A DNA stretch of 45,941 nucleotides, taken from NCBI GenBank assembly GCA_963511305.1, contig CAUPIJ010000012.1, forward strand, positions 1-45,941, given 5' to 3'. Source of the DNA: Propionimicrobium sp963511305. GTDB taxonomy: Bacteria; Actinomycetota; Actinomycetes; Propionibacteriales; Propionibacteriaceae. A model generated the notes under the pieces. The model made no database searches and had not been told where the DNA came from. It was given only the letters and a program-made list of their open reading frames with translations. The position numbers were made by a program, and so were the translations under genes. Shown in pieces: positions 33,292 through 42,478 of the stretch (the stretch's first letter is position 1; every line of letters starts with the position of its first letter).

Positions 33292-34857
33292 GTGCAGAAA
33301 GAATCGACGCTGGCGGCGCTCGAGGAGAGCCTCGTCCTGAGCAAAGACAGGCTGGCGAGCTGGCTGGTGACGGCCGCCATCTCCGCGCTGTGCTTTGTCA
33401 TGCGGCTAGTCGACTTGGCCAGGCCGTCGAACCTGATGTTCGACGAGACCTACTACGCCAAGGACGCCTGGACGCTGCTGCAGCGCGGTGCCGAGATGAG
33501 CTGGCCCGAGGACGCTAACGCCCAGGTCGTCGCCGGAAACGTCGATATCTTCACTAACAAGGCAAGCTTCGTCGTACACCCGCAACTCGGCAAGTGGCTG
33601 ATCGCCGCCGGCGAGCAGCTGTTCGGCATGAACTCGTTCGGCTGGCGTATCGCATCGGTAGTTTTCGGCACCCTGATGATTATCGCCGTGATTCGCCTAG
33701 CCAGAAGGCTGTCGCGGTCGACGCTGATCGGCGCGCTAGCCGGCCTGCTGCTGTGCTTCGATGGCCTGCACTTCGTGATGAGCAGGATCGCCCTGCTGGA
33801 CATCTTCGAGGCCACCTTCACCGTGCTGGCCGTCGCCTGCGTGGTTGCGGACAGGGACTGGTTCCAGCTGAAGCTGGCCGGTTATCTTCGAGCTAATTCG
33901 CTGGCGAATCTTGGCGGCTGCTTCGGCCCGCGCGTTTGGTGGCGGCCCTGGCGCCTGGCTGCCGGCGTCATGTTCGGCTGCGCCATCGCCTGCAAGTGGA
34001 ACGCGCTATACGTGCTGGCCGCGATGGGCCTGCTCTCGGTGGCATTCGACTACACCTCGCGCAAGCTAGCCGGCGCCGGCAACGAGGCCATCAAGGCCCT
34101 GGCCTTCGACGCTCCCCTGGCTTTCCTGAAGATGGTCGTGACAGCGGCCGTCGTCTACCTCGCCTCCTGGGCCTCCTGGTTGGCCGGCAACAACGGCTGG
34201 GGACGCGATTGGGGCGCCGAAAACCCCGAGGATCCCCTGGTCAAGGCAGTCGGTGCGCCGCTGGCCTCGCTGTGGCAGTACCACCGCCAGATTTACGACT
34301 TCCACACCGGCGACTACATGGCAGAGCAGACTCACACCTACGAGGCGCATCCGGCGACGTGGCCGGTGATGGGACGCACCATCGGCATCGACGCCGTCAA
34401 CGGCATCCAGCCGGGCACCGACGGCTGCCAGGCTGATGCCGGAGACACCTGCCTGCGCGTCATCTCGGGACTTGGCACCCCGATTCTCTGGTGGGTCGGG
34501 CTGCTGGCGATCCTGGCCGGCCTGGTCTTCTGGCTTGCCGGCCGCGATTGGCGCTTCGCCGTCGTCACGATCTCGTGGGCTGTGCCGTGGCTGGCCTGGT
34601 TCCCGAACGCCGATCGTCCCCTGTTCTTCTTCTACGCGATCATGATGATTCCATTCACCTGCATAGTGCTGGCGTTGGTCGCCGGAAAGATTATCGGAAA
34701 ACCCACCGACCGCAGGCGCCGCGTCGGCACCCTGATAGTGGCTGCCTTCGTCGTTTTGGTGATCGTGAACTTCTGGTTCTTCTACCCTGTCCTCACCGAT
34801 CAACTGATGACCCGAGACGCCTGGAGTCTGCGGATGTGGTTCAGGAGCTGGATCTAG
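33292..34857 (+). CDS. pmt: Dolichyl(polyprenol)-phosphate-mannose-protein mannosyltransferase
   Basis: GT39 protein O-mannosyltransferase, the homologue of the mycobacterial Pmt, which mannosylates secreted proteins on the outer face of the membrane. 521 residues, about ten transmembrane helices; the catalytic acidic pair is D51-E52 in MFDETYYAKDAW on the first extracytoplasmic loop, and a MIR-free C-terminal half with several helices follows (LAWFPNADRPLFFFYAIMMI region). GTG 33292. The rsmI-pmt divergence is conserved in actinobacteria. Confidence 0.94.
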   Translation: MQKESTLAALEESLVLSKDRLASWLVTAAISALCFVMRLVDLARPSNLMFDETYYAKDAWTLLQRGAEMSWPEDANAQVVAGNVDIFTNKASFVVHPQLGKWLIAAGEQLFGMNSFGWRIASVVFGTLMIIAVIRLARRLSRSTLIGALAGLLLCFDGLHFVMSRIALLDIFEATFTVLAVACVVADRDWFQLKLAGYLRANSLANLGGCFGPRVWWRPWRLAAGVMFGCAIACKWNALYVLAAMGLLSVAFDYTSRKLAGAGNEAIKALAFDAPLAFLKMVVTAAVVYLASWASWLAGNNGWGRDWGAENPEDPLVKAVGAPLASLWQYHRQIYDFHTGDYMAEQTHTYEAHPATWPVMGRTIGIDAVNGIQPGTDGCQADAGDTCLRVISGLGTPILWWVGLLAILAGLVFWLAGRDWRFAVVTISWAVPWLAWFPNADRPLFFFYAIMMIPFTCIVLALVAGKIIGKPTDRRRRVGTLIVAAFVVLVIVNFWFFYPVLTDQLMTRDAWSLRMWFRSWI

Positions 34858-34923
34858 AATTGCCGCCCAAATATGTAGTTGTGGCCAACCTGCCCTAAAC
34901 TTTCGCGTCGGAAAGGTTAGAAC

Positions 34924-36375
34924 ATGGCGATTTGGAAGCTGCACAACAACGGAAAACTGCTACCCGGAGCGGTGGTGAGACCTGAGGAACGTCTCGGTTG
35001 GGGCAAAACCATCGGGTTGGGCGCCCAGCACGTGGTCGCCATGTTCGGGGCCACCTTCGTTTTCCCGCTGTTAATGGGCCTGAATCCGCAGCTCGCGGTG
35101 ATGATGAGCGGCGTCGCCACCCTGATCTTCCTCCTGGTGGTTAAAAACCGCGTGCCCAGCTACCTGGGCAGCTCCGCGTCCTTCGTCGGCGTGGCCACCC
35201 TGATCTACCAGGGCGGCGGCAACCCCGCGCACGTCTCGGGCTCGCTCTTCGCGGTTGGCTTGACGCTGTTCATCGTCGGCCTGGTCATTCACTTCGCTGG
35301 CTCCCGCCCGATCCACCGGCTGCTGCCGCCCGCGGTAACCGGCGCGGTGGTCATGCTGATCGGCTTCAACCTGGCGCCCGTCGTGGCCGCAACCTACTGG
35401 CCACAGGATCAATGGGTGGCGTTTTCCGTGATGATCGTGGTCATCCTGCTGTCTGTGGGCGCGCGCGGCTTCATCGGCCGCATCGCGATTTTCGTCTCGC
35501 TGATCTTCGGCTACGTGCTCAGCTGGATCCTCGATCTGCTGGCCGGCCCGGTCACCTCGCAGGACGGCACCGAGCACCTGCGCGTCGACTGGAGCAAGGT
35601 TGCCGACGCCGACTGGATCGGCCTGCCACCCATCACCGACCTAGCCAACTGGACATACGGCGCCAGCGATAACGTCGTCGGCCTACACCTGCCGCAGTTC
35701 TCCGTCGAGTTCATCTTGATCGCGTTGCCGGTTGTGATCGCGCTGATCGCCGAAAATACCGGTCATATCAAGGCCGTAGCCGAGATGACCGAGGAGGATC
35801 TGGACGACGTGATGGGTCGCGCGATCGCCGCCGACGGCCTCACCTCGATGCTGGCCACCACCGCAGGCGCTGGCCCCACCACCACCTACTCAGAGAACAT
35901 CGGTGTGATGGCAGCAACCCGCGTCTACTCGACCGCCGCCTATGTGGTCGCCGCGATCGTGGCCATTCTGTTCGGCTTCAGCCCGAAGTTTGGCGCCGTC
36001 ATCTCCGCGACGCCGGGCGGCGTGCTGGGCGGAATCTGCGTCGTGCTCTACGGCATGATCGGCCTGCTGGGCGCGAAGATCTGGAAGGAAAACCGCATCG
36101 ACTTCGGCAATCCGATCAACCTGGTGCCGCTTTCTGCGGGCATCATCATCGGCGTCGGAAACGTCTCGCTCAGCTTCGGCGAACACTTCACCCTGGGCGG
36201 CATCGCGTTGGGCACCATCGTCACTGTGGTGGGCTATCACCTGGCCCGTGCGATCGCCCCGCTGGACATGATCCGCCAGGCAGACGGCGCGGCAATCATC
36301 GTGGACGCCCCCGGCGCCTACAAGACCAGCAGCGTCAAGCCCGTCAAAGATCAACGAGGCCAACAAGATAGTTAA
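34924..36375 (+). CDS. uraA: Uracil/xanthine permease (NCS2 family)
   Basis: Nucleobase:proton symporter in the cytoplasmic membrane; uracil is the likely substrate by family (UraA/PyrP). 483 residues, about 14 helices; the substrate site motifs IAENTGHIKAV near 273-283 and GAGPTTTYSENIGVMA near 315-330 are intact. ATG 34924 has GGAAAGG 7 nt upstream, and TAAACT at 34896-34901 is a likely -10. The C-terminal tail is short and polar. Xanthine cannot be excluded. Confidence 0.93.
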   Translation: MAIWKLHNNGKLLPGAVVRPEERLGWGKTIGLGAQHVVAMFGATFVFPLLMGLNPQLAVMMSGVATLIFLLVVKNRVPSYLGSSASFVGVATLIYQGGGNPAHVSGSLFAVGLTLFIVGLVIHFAGSRPIHRLLPPAVTGAVVMLIGFNLAPVVAATYWPQDQWVAFSVMIVVILLSVGARGFIGRIAIFVSLIFGYVLSWILDLLAGPVTSQDGTEHLRVDWSKVADADWIGLPPITDLANWTYGASDNVVGLHLPQFSVEFILIALPVVIALIAENTGHIKAVAEMTEEDLDDVMGRAIAADGLTSMLATTAGAGPTTTYSENIGVMAATRVYSTAAYVVAAIVAILFGFSPKFGAVISATPGGVLGGICVVLYGMIGLLGAKIWKENRIDFGNPINLVPLSAGIIIGVGNVSLSFGEHFTLGGIALGTIVTVVGYHLARAIAPLDMIRQADGAAIIVDAPGAYKTSSVKPVKDQRGQQDS

Positions 36376-36411
36376 GCGATAAAACGGCGACAAAACAGGT
36401 AGCCTAACAGC

Positions 36412-37020
36412 ATGACAACCATTGTTGCCCTTACTCGTCACGGACAGACCGATTGGAACTCGGTAGGCAAGTTCCAGGGGTCTTCCGATATCCCACTCAA
36501 CGAAACCGGCCTGGAACAGGCCAGTCTTGCTGTCCCTTTCCTGCGCAGCTTCATCGAAGAACGCGGCACGAGCTGGGACATGTTGCGCTATTCCCCGCTC
36601 CAGCGAGCCGCCGAAACCGGCCGGATTATCGCCGACGCGCTTGACATCGAGGATCGTCAGCCCATGCCAGCCCTAGTCGAACGCGATTGGGGCGGCGCTG
36701 AAGGGCGAACCGAGCCCGAGATCAACGAACGTTATCCCCAGCTAGTCGGGCTGCCCCAACGCCAGGCCCGCGACGCCATCCCCGGTGTCGAACCTCGCAG
36801 GCTGGTAATCGACCGCGGCATGTTCGCGCTGACGGCCCTAACCGAGCTGTACCCGAACAACCACATTATCGCGACGACGCACGGCTCCATCCTGCGCTAC
36901 ACGGTCGAGCACATTCTCGGCGGCACACTAGGAGTGGTGCCGAACCTAGGCGTCGTGGTGCTTGAGCTGCGGCTCGAAAACGGACGCCGCTTCGCCAACC
37001 TGCTGGATAAGAGCTTCTAA
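36412..37020 (+). CDS. Histidine phosphatase / phosphoglycerate mutase-like protein
   Basis: 202 residues with the RHG motif LTRHGQTDWN (catalytic His10), the acid E90 in VERDWGGAEG and the second histidine H157 in IATTHGSIL, so the active site is complete. Co-factor-dependent phosphoglycerate mutase, GpgP-type glucosyl-phosphoglycerate phosphatase or other phosphatase roles are all possible in this family. TAGCCT (36400-36405) ends 6 nt before the ATG, suggesting a leaderless mRNA. Its last 4 bp overlap the convergent ABC remnant. Confidence 0.85.
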   Translation: MTTIVALTRHGQTDWNSVGKFQGSSDIPLNETGLEQASLAVPFLRSFIEERGTSWDMLRYSPLQRAAETGRIIADALDIEDRQPMPALVERDWGGAEGRTEPEINERYPQLVGLPQRQARDAIPGVEPRRLVIDRGMFALTALTELYPNNHIIATTHGSILRYTVEHILGGTLGVVPNLGVVVLELRLENGRRFANLLDKSF

Positions 37021-37688
37021 TAGACGGCTACCGACCCGCGAGGGCCCTCAATGATGTCGATTTGGGTGTCGAAGATACCGGACAGCACATCCGGCTTCAT
37101 CACCTCCGCGGGTATGCCGAACTTCACGATCTTGCCGTTCTTCATCGCGCAGATCCGGTCGGAGTAGGTGGCCGCGAAATTAATGTCGCGCAGCACCACG
37201 ACAATAGTCCTGCCGAGTTTGTCGGCCACGTTTCTCAGATACTTCATCATCTGCACGCTTCGAGCGACATCTAGGTTGTTCAGCGGCTCGTCTAGCAGCA
37301 CGTATTCCGTCTCTTGCGAGAGCACCATCGCGACGTACGCCCGCTGACGTTGACCGCCGGAAAGCTCATCTAGGTAGCGGTTCTCAAGCTCGTGCAGTCC
37401 AAGGAAATCTATATAGCGAGAGATGATTTCCTCGTCGTGGGTGTTCAGCCGCCACTTGGAATGCGGGAACCTGCCGAAACCCACCAGTTGACGGACGGTT
37501 AACCTGGTGACGAAGTGGTTCTCCTGGCGCAGGATGGCAAGCACCTTAGCGAGGTCGTCGGACCTCGCGTCCGTGACGTTTATGCCGGCGACGAAGATTT
37601 GTCTCGCATCCATGCCCAGAAGACGCCCGATCATCGTCAATAGCGTCGATTTGCCGGCTCCGTTGGGCCCGACAAGCGAGGTGATCCG
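37017..37688 (-). pseudogene. ABC transporter ATPase, N-terminally truncated (siderophore importer remnant)
   Basis: The frame keeps the whole ATPase core: Walker A VGPNGAGKSTLL, signature ELSGGQRQRAYVAM, Walker B EYVLLDEPLNNLD, and a C terminus (SVAVY) of the Fe-siderophore subfamily (FepC-like). The first 30 or so residues, with the aromatic A-loop that stacks adenine, are gone; the reading frame instead runs in from a permease fragment. The junction is at about 37688. Given the state of the other components this is a decaying gene, although an in-frame fusion of 323 residues could still be made. Confidence 0.8.
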
Positions 37689-37880
37689 CATTTGAACCAC
37701 GGGCAGGAATGACGGCGAATCGACCGGGACGGGGTTGTTATAGACCATCAGCCCGAAGGCAGCTCCCGCTCCGAGCAGGAAAAAGGCGATCAACATCAGC
37801 CAATAGTTTCTGCGCGCCTTGGACGATCGGAATGGCCCAGCCGAGCGCGGGTCGGCCGTTATTTTTTGCGCGAGAGTCAA
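37689..37880 (-). pseudogene. FecCD permease (second subunit), N-terminal fragment
   Basis: In frame with the ATPase remnant, residues AQKITADPRSAGPFRSSKARR and the helix NYWLMLIAFFLLGAGAAFGL are the cytoplasmic tail and first transmembrane helix of a second FecCD permease, ending VYNNPVPVDSPSFLP. The remaining eight to nine helices of the usual 330 residues are missing, replaced directly by the ATPase. Roughly 1 kb of coding sequence has been deleted. Confidence 0.7.
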
Positions 37881-37913
37881 CGGGAAAGTGCGTCGAGACG
37901 ATTGGCTGATCGG

Positions 37914-38625
37914 GGAAGGGCAGCTGGCCGACGACGGCGGCAACGACACCAGTTGCGATGGCAACCAGAACGGTGCCGAGCAAAACAATTCGGCTGTAGT
38001 TTAGTCCCAAGTTTGTCGCGATGTCCTCGCCCAATCCCGCAACTGTTAGACGGTCGGCGACGATGAAGACCACGATAGTAACCACGATGATGATCCACAG
38101 GTATTCGTAGCGCCCACGTTGGATCGGTGCGAAGGAACCCGCAAACCAGACCTCCAGCGACTGCATCATGTCGAACTGCAGTCCGACGAAAGTAGAGACT
38201 GCGGAAATAACCGCGCCCAGCATGATGCCGATGATCGGCACGATTAGCGAAGAACGCAGCCGCACGCGACGCAGGAATCCGAAGAAAACCATCGTGCCGA
38301 TGAAGGCGAAAATGATCGCACCTGTCATCCTGGCGACCATGGTCGGGCTGGGGATAAGAACATAAACGAAGACCAGCCCCAACCCTGCCCACTCGATCGT
38401 GCCGGTGGTCGTCGGCTCGACAAAACGGTTCTGCGTCAGAAGCTGCATGACCAGACCGCTCATTGCCATTGCGGCTCCGGTAAGCATGAGGGCAGCTGTC
38501 CTTGGCACGCGCGTGATGAAGAACATCTGCCAGCCATCTTCTGCGCCCGTGACGTCATAGACGCCGGTGAACAATGAGATGAATCCGAGGGCTAGAACTG
38601 ACAGGATGGCCAGAACGAATGGCAA
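37914..38625 (-). pseudogene. FecCD permease (first subunit), C-terminally truncated
   Basis: About 237 residues of a FecCD permease: helices with VPRTAALMLTGAAMAMSGLVMQ near 40-61 and RGRYEYLWI near 171, up to VVGQLPF, where similarity stops and the frame runs on into out-of-frame permease-2 sequence. The last two to three helices are missing. The frame opens with TTG 38625 right after an in-frame TAA, so the N terminus is also probably shortened. It cannot form a working pore alone. Confidence 0.8.
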
Positions 38626-38628
38626 AGT

Positions 38629-38766
38629 TTACAGCCCGCCCTCAAGCCGTCGAGACCGCCCGTGGGCGGCCTTTGCGTCGGCCATGCTCTTGTCTAAAGC
38701 ATCGTTAAGCTTCTTGGCCTCGTCTTCCTTCTGGAAAATTTTGCCCAGGGACTCGGTGGAGTTACC
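38629..38766 (-). pseudogene. Siderophore-binding protein, internal fragment
   Basis: About 45 residues, with NSTESLGKIFQKEDEAKKLN followed by a helix DALDKSMADAKAA, match the linker helix region of iron-siderophore substrate-binding lipoproteins (middle of about 320 residues). Both ends are lost; the start would lie inside the resA-like gene in another frame. Together with the two permease fragments and the ATPase it marks the former order binding protein-permease-permease-ATPase. Confidence 0.65.
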
Positions 38767-39394
38767 GAATCGCTGCGAGGTTCTCTGCCATCTGCCTGGC
38801 ACCCAACACCCCAACATGGCTGGCGGAGATCACGCCATCAGCCGCGATGAAAAAGTGCGTCGGCACACCAGTCACACCGTACGCGCTAGACAGTTTCGTG
38901 TTCTCATCTGCTGCCTGGTCGAAAGTTAGCCCCATTCGATTTATGAAGCCTTTGACTGTGTCGGCGTCCTCACCGACGTAGACCGACAAGACGTGAAGCC
39001 CGGAATCCCTAGCGGACTCGTAGGAAGCCTGCACGCTGTCTAGCTCAGAACGACAACCGGCACACCACGTCGCCTGGAAAATAATCCACACCGGCTCACC
39101 CCGGTGCTCGCTTAGCTTGAAGGTGGAACCGTCTATGAGTGTTGCCGTAAAATCTGGGGCGGGCTTCCCCACATCGGGGACGGCTTTTGCGTCCACATCG
39201 ACCTGGCCAACCGCCCCGCCACCCGTGGAAGCATCTTGCGGTTTGTGACCTGAATTAGCCATCACGAAAGCAACGACGACAATCAGGATGACAGCCCCGA
39301 TAACCATGAGAGTGCCGAGCCTGCTTTCACGCAACCTCGCCCGCCACTGTGGCTCCTGGAAGTTTGCTTCCTGGTCTTTAATGGATTCATTCAT
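38762..39394 (-). CDS. resA: Thiol-disulfide oxidoreductase (ResA/CcmG-like)
   Basis: Membrane-anchored thioredoxin that keeps apocytochrome cysteines reduced for heme attachment. 210 residues from ATG 39394: transmembrane helix at about 28-46, then a TlpA/AhpC-like domain beginning GKPAPDFTATL, active site WCAGC (C111, C114) and the cis-proline segment GVTGVPTHFF. The ATG shares one base with the ccsA stop (TGATG), so the two are coupled. It is the last gene of the nrf-ccs operon. A longer frame over ccsA is rejected. Confidence 0.92.
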   Translation of the reverse strand: MNESIKDQEANFQEPQWRARLRESRLGTLMVIGAVILIVVVAFVMANSGHKPQDASTGGGAVGQVDVDAKAVPDVGKPAPDFTATLIDGSTFKLSEHRGEPVWIIFQATWCAGCRSELDSVQASYESARDSGLHVLSVYVGEDADTVKGFINRMGLTFDQAADENTKLSSAYGVTGVPTHFFIAADGVISASHVGVLGARQMAENLAAIR

Positions 39395-40302
39395 CAGACA
39401 TACGAGTGTAGCCCGCCAAACCACAGATTCCCGAAGTAGGTGAAGATGATTGCCAAGAAGCCCAAAACTAGTAGCCAGGCCGCCTTCTTGCCACGCAAGC
39501 CTCGCACGACGCGTGCGTGCAGATAAGCGCCGTAGATGAACCACGTGACAAGCGCGGCGGTCTCTTTCGGGTCCCAGCTCCAGTAGCGACCCCAGGCGAC
39601 GTTTGCCCACAACGAACCCAAGATAATCGAGATCGTCAGCAGCGGGTACGTGATTACTACTGCGCGGTAGCCGAGATCGTCCAGAATTTCTGACTTGGGC
39701 CAACCACGCCACTTAATGTAGGGGCTGAGCAGATACATCACACCCACGCCGAACGACACCACGGCAGCCCCGTAAGACAGAGCGGCGGTGAAGACGTGCA
39801 GCGTGAGCATCGGGCTGTTCTGCAGCGCAGGCATGAGCGGATTCGCCTCGTAAGAAAGCGAGGTTGAGTAAATCAACATGCCCAAAATCACGGGCAGCAC
39901 CAGAACCGAGAGCGTGCGCGCCTTGTAGCGCCACTCGAAGATAAGCTGGAAAACAAGCATGCCCCAGCAGAACATCACGGCGAACTCGTAGTGGCTGGCC
40001 ATCGGGGGCTTGCCGGTGCCGATCCAACGCGCAACCATCGAGCACGTGACCAAGATCGCAGCAACTAAAACCAGCTTGTTGGCCCACCAGGCAACTGAAC
40101 GCCTCGGCTTTTCAGCAGTCTTAGTAATTTCATTGGCACCTAATACACCGTCTTCAAAGTGCTTAGCAGACGCAACCGAAACCTTAGCCTTGGCGCGGCT
40201 CTTTCTGGCGACGAAGATGGACAGCAAATAGCCCGCGAATGCTACTGAGACAAGCAGCGTCGCAGCAAAAAGCAGGGTCTGAGCGAACTCGAGTATCATC
40301 AC
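39394..40302 (-). CDS. ccsA: Cytochrome c biogenesis protein CcsA (CcsB-type, System II)
   Basis: Heme-handling membrane subunit of the CcsBA cytochrome c synthetase. 302 residues, about eight helices, with the tryptophan-rich WWD motif WGRYWSWDPKETAALVTW at about 237-254 and candidate heme-ligand histidines H169, H262 and H299. It works with ResB (CcsB) to export heme and attach it to CxxCH sites outside the membrane. Gap to resB is 12 bp. Confidence 0.95.
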   Translation of the reverse strand: MMILEFAQTLLFAATLLVSVAFAGYLLSIFVARKSRAKAKVSVASAKHFEDGVLGANEITKTAEKPRRSVAWWANKLVLVAAILVTCSMVARWIGTGKPPMASHYEFAVMFCWGMLVFQLIFEWRYKARTLSVLVLPVILGMLIYSTSLSYEANPLMPALQNSPMLTLHVFTAALSYGAAVVSFGVGVMYLLSPYIKWRGWPKSEILDDLGYRAVVITYPLLTISIILGSLWANVAWGRYWSWDPKETAALVTWFIYGAYLHARVVRGLRGKKAAWLLVLGFLAIIFTYFGNLWFGGLHSYV

Positions 40303-40314
40303 GTCTCCTATTCG

Positions 40315-41777
40315 TTATTTCTTTTCCGCAAGCTCGCTGCCAGTTGGCGCCTCAGCCGTTTCCTCTGAACCGACTAGTGCATTAGAAACTTCGTCTTTGA
40401 ACTGGGCGAACCTGGCCTCGAACGAAACGTCAGGCTTGTCCATGGATGCTAGCTGAACTGTCTGTTTGCCTTCCACGGTTGCATAGCGCACCCAGATGCG
40501 GCGATGCCGCAAAAACATCGTTGCACACATGCCGATGACTAGCAGCAGCGAGCCAATCCAGATGAAGCCGGTGCCGGGATCTTTCTTGATAAGCAAGCCG
40601 GTAAACTGGGCCTCTTTCTCGAAGCCGATTGTAAGCCCGGCGATCTCAGCGCTCTGGCCGGGGTCGAGGCTGTCTTTGCCTACGAGGTTTTTCTCACCCA
40701 CCGGATAAACCTCAATCTGCACCTGACCAGGTGCAATCTCGGGGGTCTGGCGTCCGGACGCGGGCGCGATCAGGTAAATCTCATAGTCGCGGTCGGGCAC
40801 CTTTACCACGCCGTAGCTGCGCGATTTGTCCGGAGTAAGATACACCAAGCCAACGCCGTTGTTGAACAGTTCTTCGCCGCCTTCCGAGACGCTTATCACT
40901 GCAGAGACGCCAAAGTTCGCCTGATGAAACATGATGCCGTTATATTTCAGCGGCGAGTTGACCCGAACGTCCTGGCGCGCAACCTCATTGCCGTCCGCCA
41001 GTATCGACAAGTCGGTGACGTAGTCCTTAGGGGTGCCGTCTGGGTAATAGTCATCTTGGAAGCTGTTCGCCTTAGCAACCAGGTGGGTGCCGTGACCGAC
41101 CTCGCGCGGGATATCGACGGTCAGGGCGAAGTTTTCCTCCCGAAAACCCGTCATGGAGCTAACCAAGAAACCTACCATGATAATCACAATGGCGATGTGC
41201 GCGGCAACCGTACCGAACGGGGCAAACCTGAAGCGGTCGAGGTAGAAGCTCGTCTCGTCCTCGTTCGAGATCAAGCGTAGGCTGCGCTTCTTCGCAACCT
41301 TTCGCAGCGCGTCGCCCACCTCTGCGGCGCTTGCGGACGTCTCGAAGCCTGCCGTGTAGCGAGCGCGCGTGAAGAAGCTCGGCTTCACCACCGTGCGGGG
41401 TTCGAAACAGTTGCGCCATAGCAGCGGCAGCCGATGTGTGGTGCAGGCCAAGATGCTCGCAGCCAGCAGCACCATCGCGACCAAAAAACGGTAGAGCTGA
41501 ACATGCTGAACAGACCCACGTTCACCATGATGTTAGTCCAGCCACCGTACGTTCCACGCAGGTTATCAAGCCAGGATGCATACGCTTCAGGGTTGTCGCG
41601 CACGCCCGATGGCATCTGCGGAAAAATCACGCCGAAAAGCGACAACAAACCAGCCACCAATATCAAGATAAGACCGAAACGTTTGTTATAAAACAACGCG
41701 TAGACCGAGTGAGCGATCTGACCAAACGAGATCGAGTCGAGTGTCTCGGCTGTTTCGTTGGCTTCAACATCTGGCAT
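40315..41777 (-). pseudogene. resB: ResB/CcsB cytochrome c biogenesis protein, frameshifted
   Basis: Partner of CcsA in System II. Two frames make one protein: 41777 to about 41487 gives the first helix (FGLILILVAGLLSLFGVIFP) and LFSMFSSTVF, and from about 41487 on the next frame continues LVAMVLLAASILACTTHRLP to a normal C terminus at 40315. The joint is a run of six T (minus strand, 41483-41488); one extra T restores VFLVAM in frame and a protein of about 487 residues. A sequencing error, phase variation or polymerase slippage are all possible, so the gene may function. Confidence 0.85.
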
Positions 41778-41787
41778 TGCTTTCCCC

Positions 41788-42477
41788 TCATCCGATCGCA
41801 GGCAGTAGACCTGACAGTATAGTGAACAACCCTGTAAGCATCAGCAGGCCGACCACGATCATCAGCCCCCCGCTGATCAGCGAAACCAGCACCTGATGAC
41901 GGCTGAACCAGCCGAAGCGCTCGGCGACGCTAACCGAGCTAATGGCAACAAGCACAATCGGCACGCCGAGACCCAGACAGTATGCGATCATCAGCGCTAG
42001 CCCTCGCCAAAGCGTGTCTGAGGTAGATGCCAGGGCGAGAATCGCTCCCAACACCGGGCCGACGCAAGGCGTCCAGCCCGCGCCAAAGACCACGCCCAGC
42101 AGGCAAGCTCTGCCCGCTTTAGGACGTGACGTGTGCTTGACCGGGGCTCGCACAACCCGGTCTAAAAATGGGATGTTGATTAGACGGGCGATGTGCAAGC
42201 CCATCAGTATTAAGATCGCTCCGCCAAGTATTCTAAAAATCCAGGTGTAGCGCCCCACCACGTTGCCGATCAGCCCTATTGACGCCCAGATCAAAATGAA
42301 AACCATGCTGAAACCGGCAACGAAACTAAGCGCGTTTAAGAATGCATGGCGATTCGAGACACGAGTGTCGCTAGAGCCAACGAGTTGGCCTACGAACGCC
42401 GGCACGATCGGAAGAAAGCACGGCGAGACGAATGAGACGAATCCGGCGATCAGCGCCACGGGGATAGTGACGTCCAT
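41788..42477 (-). CDS. ccdA: Cytochrome c biogenesis protein CcdA (DsbD-like)
   Basis: Passes electrons from cytoplasmic thioredoxin across the membrane to ResA. 229 residues from ATG 42477, six helices, with the two redox cysteines C20 (VSPCFLPIVPAF) and C138 (GWTPCVGPVLG) in place. The start lies 1 nt after the stop of the TPR gene (TGACATG), so they are coupled. Confidence 0.95.
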   Translation of the reverse strand: MDVTIPVALIAGFVSFVSPCFLPIVPAFVGQLVGSSDTRVSNRHAFLNALSFVAGFSMVFILIWASIGLIGNVVGRYTWIFRILGGAILILMGLHIARLINIPFLDRVVRAPVKHTSRPKAGRACLLGVVFGAGWTPCVGPVLGAILALASTSDTLWRGLALMIAYCLGLGVPIVLVAISSVSVAERFGWFSRHQVLVSLISGGLMIVVGLLMLTGLFTILSGLLPAIG

Positions 42478-42478
42478 G

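Noticed and set aside
34066..34944. 292-residue minus-strand frame across pmt
   Set aside because: Antisense to the mannosyltransferase and its codon use mirrors that gene.
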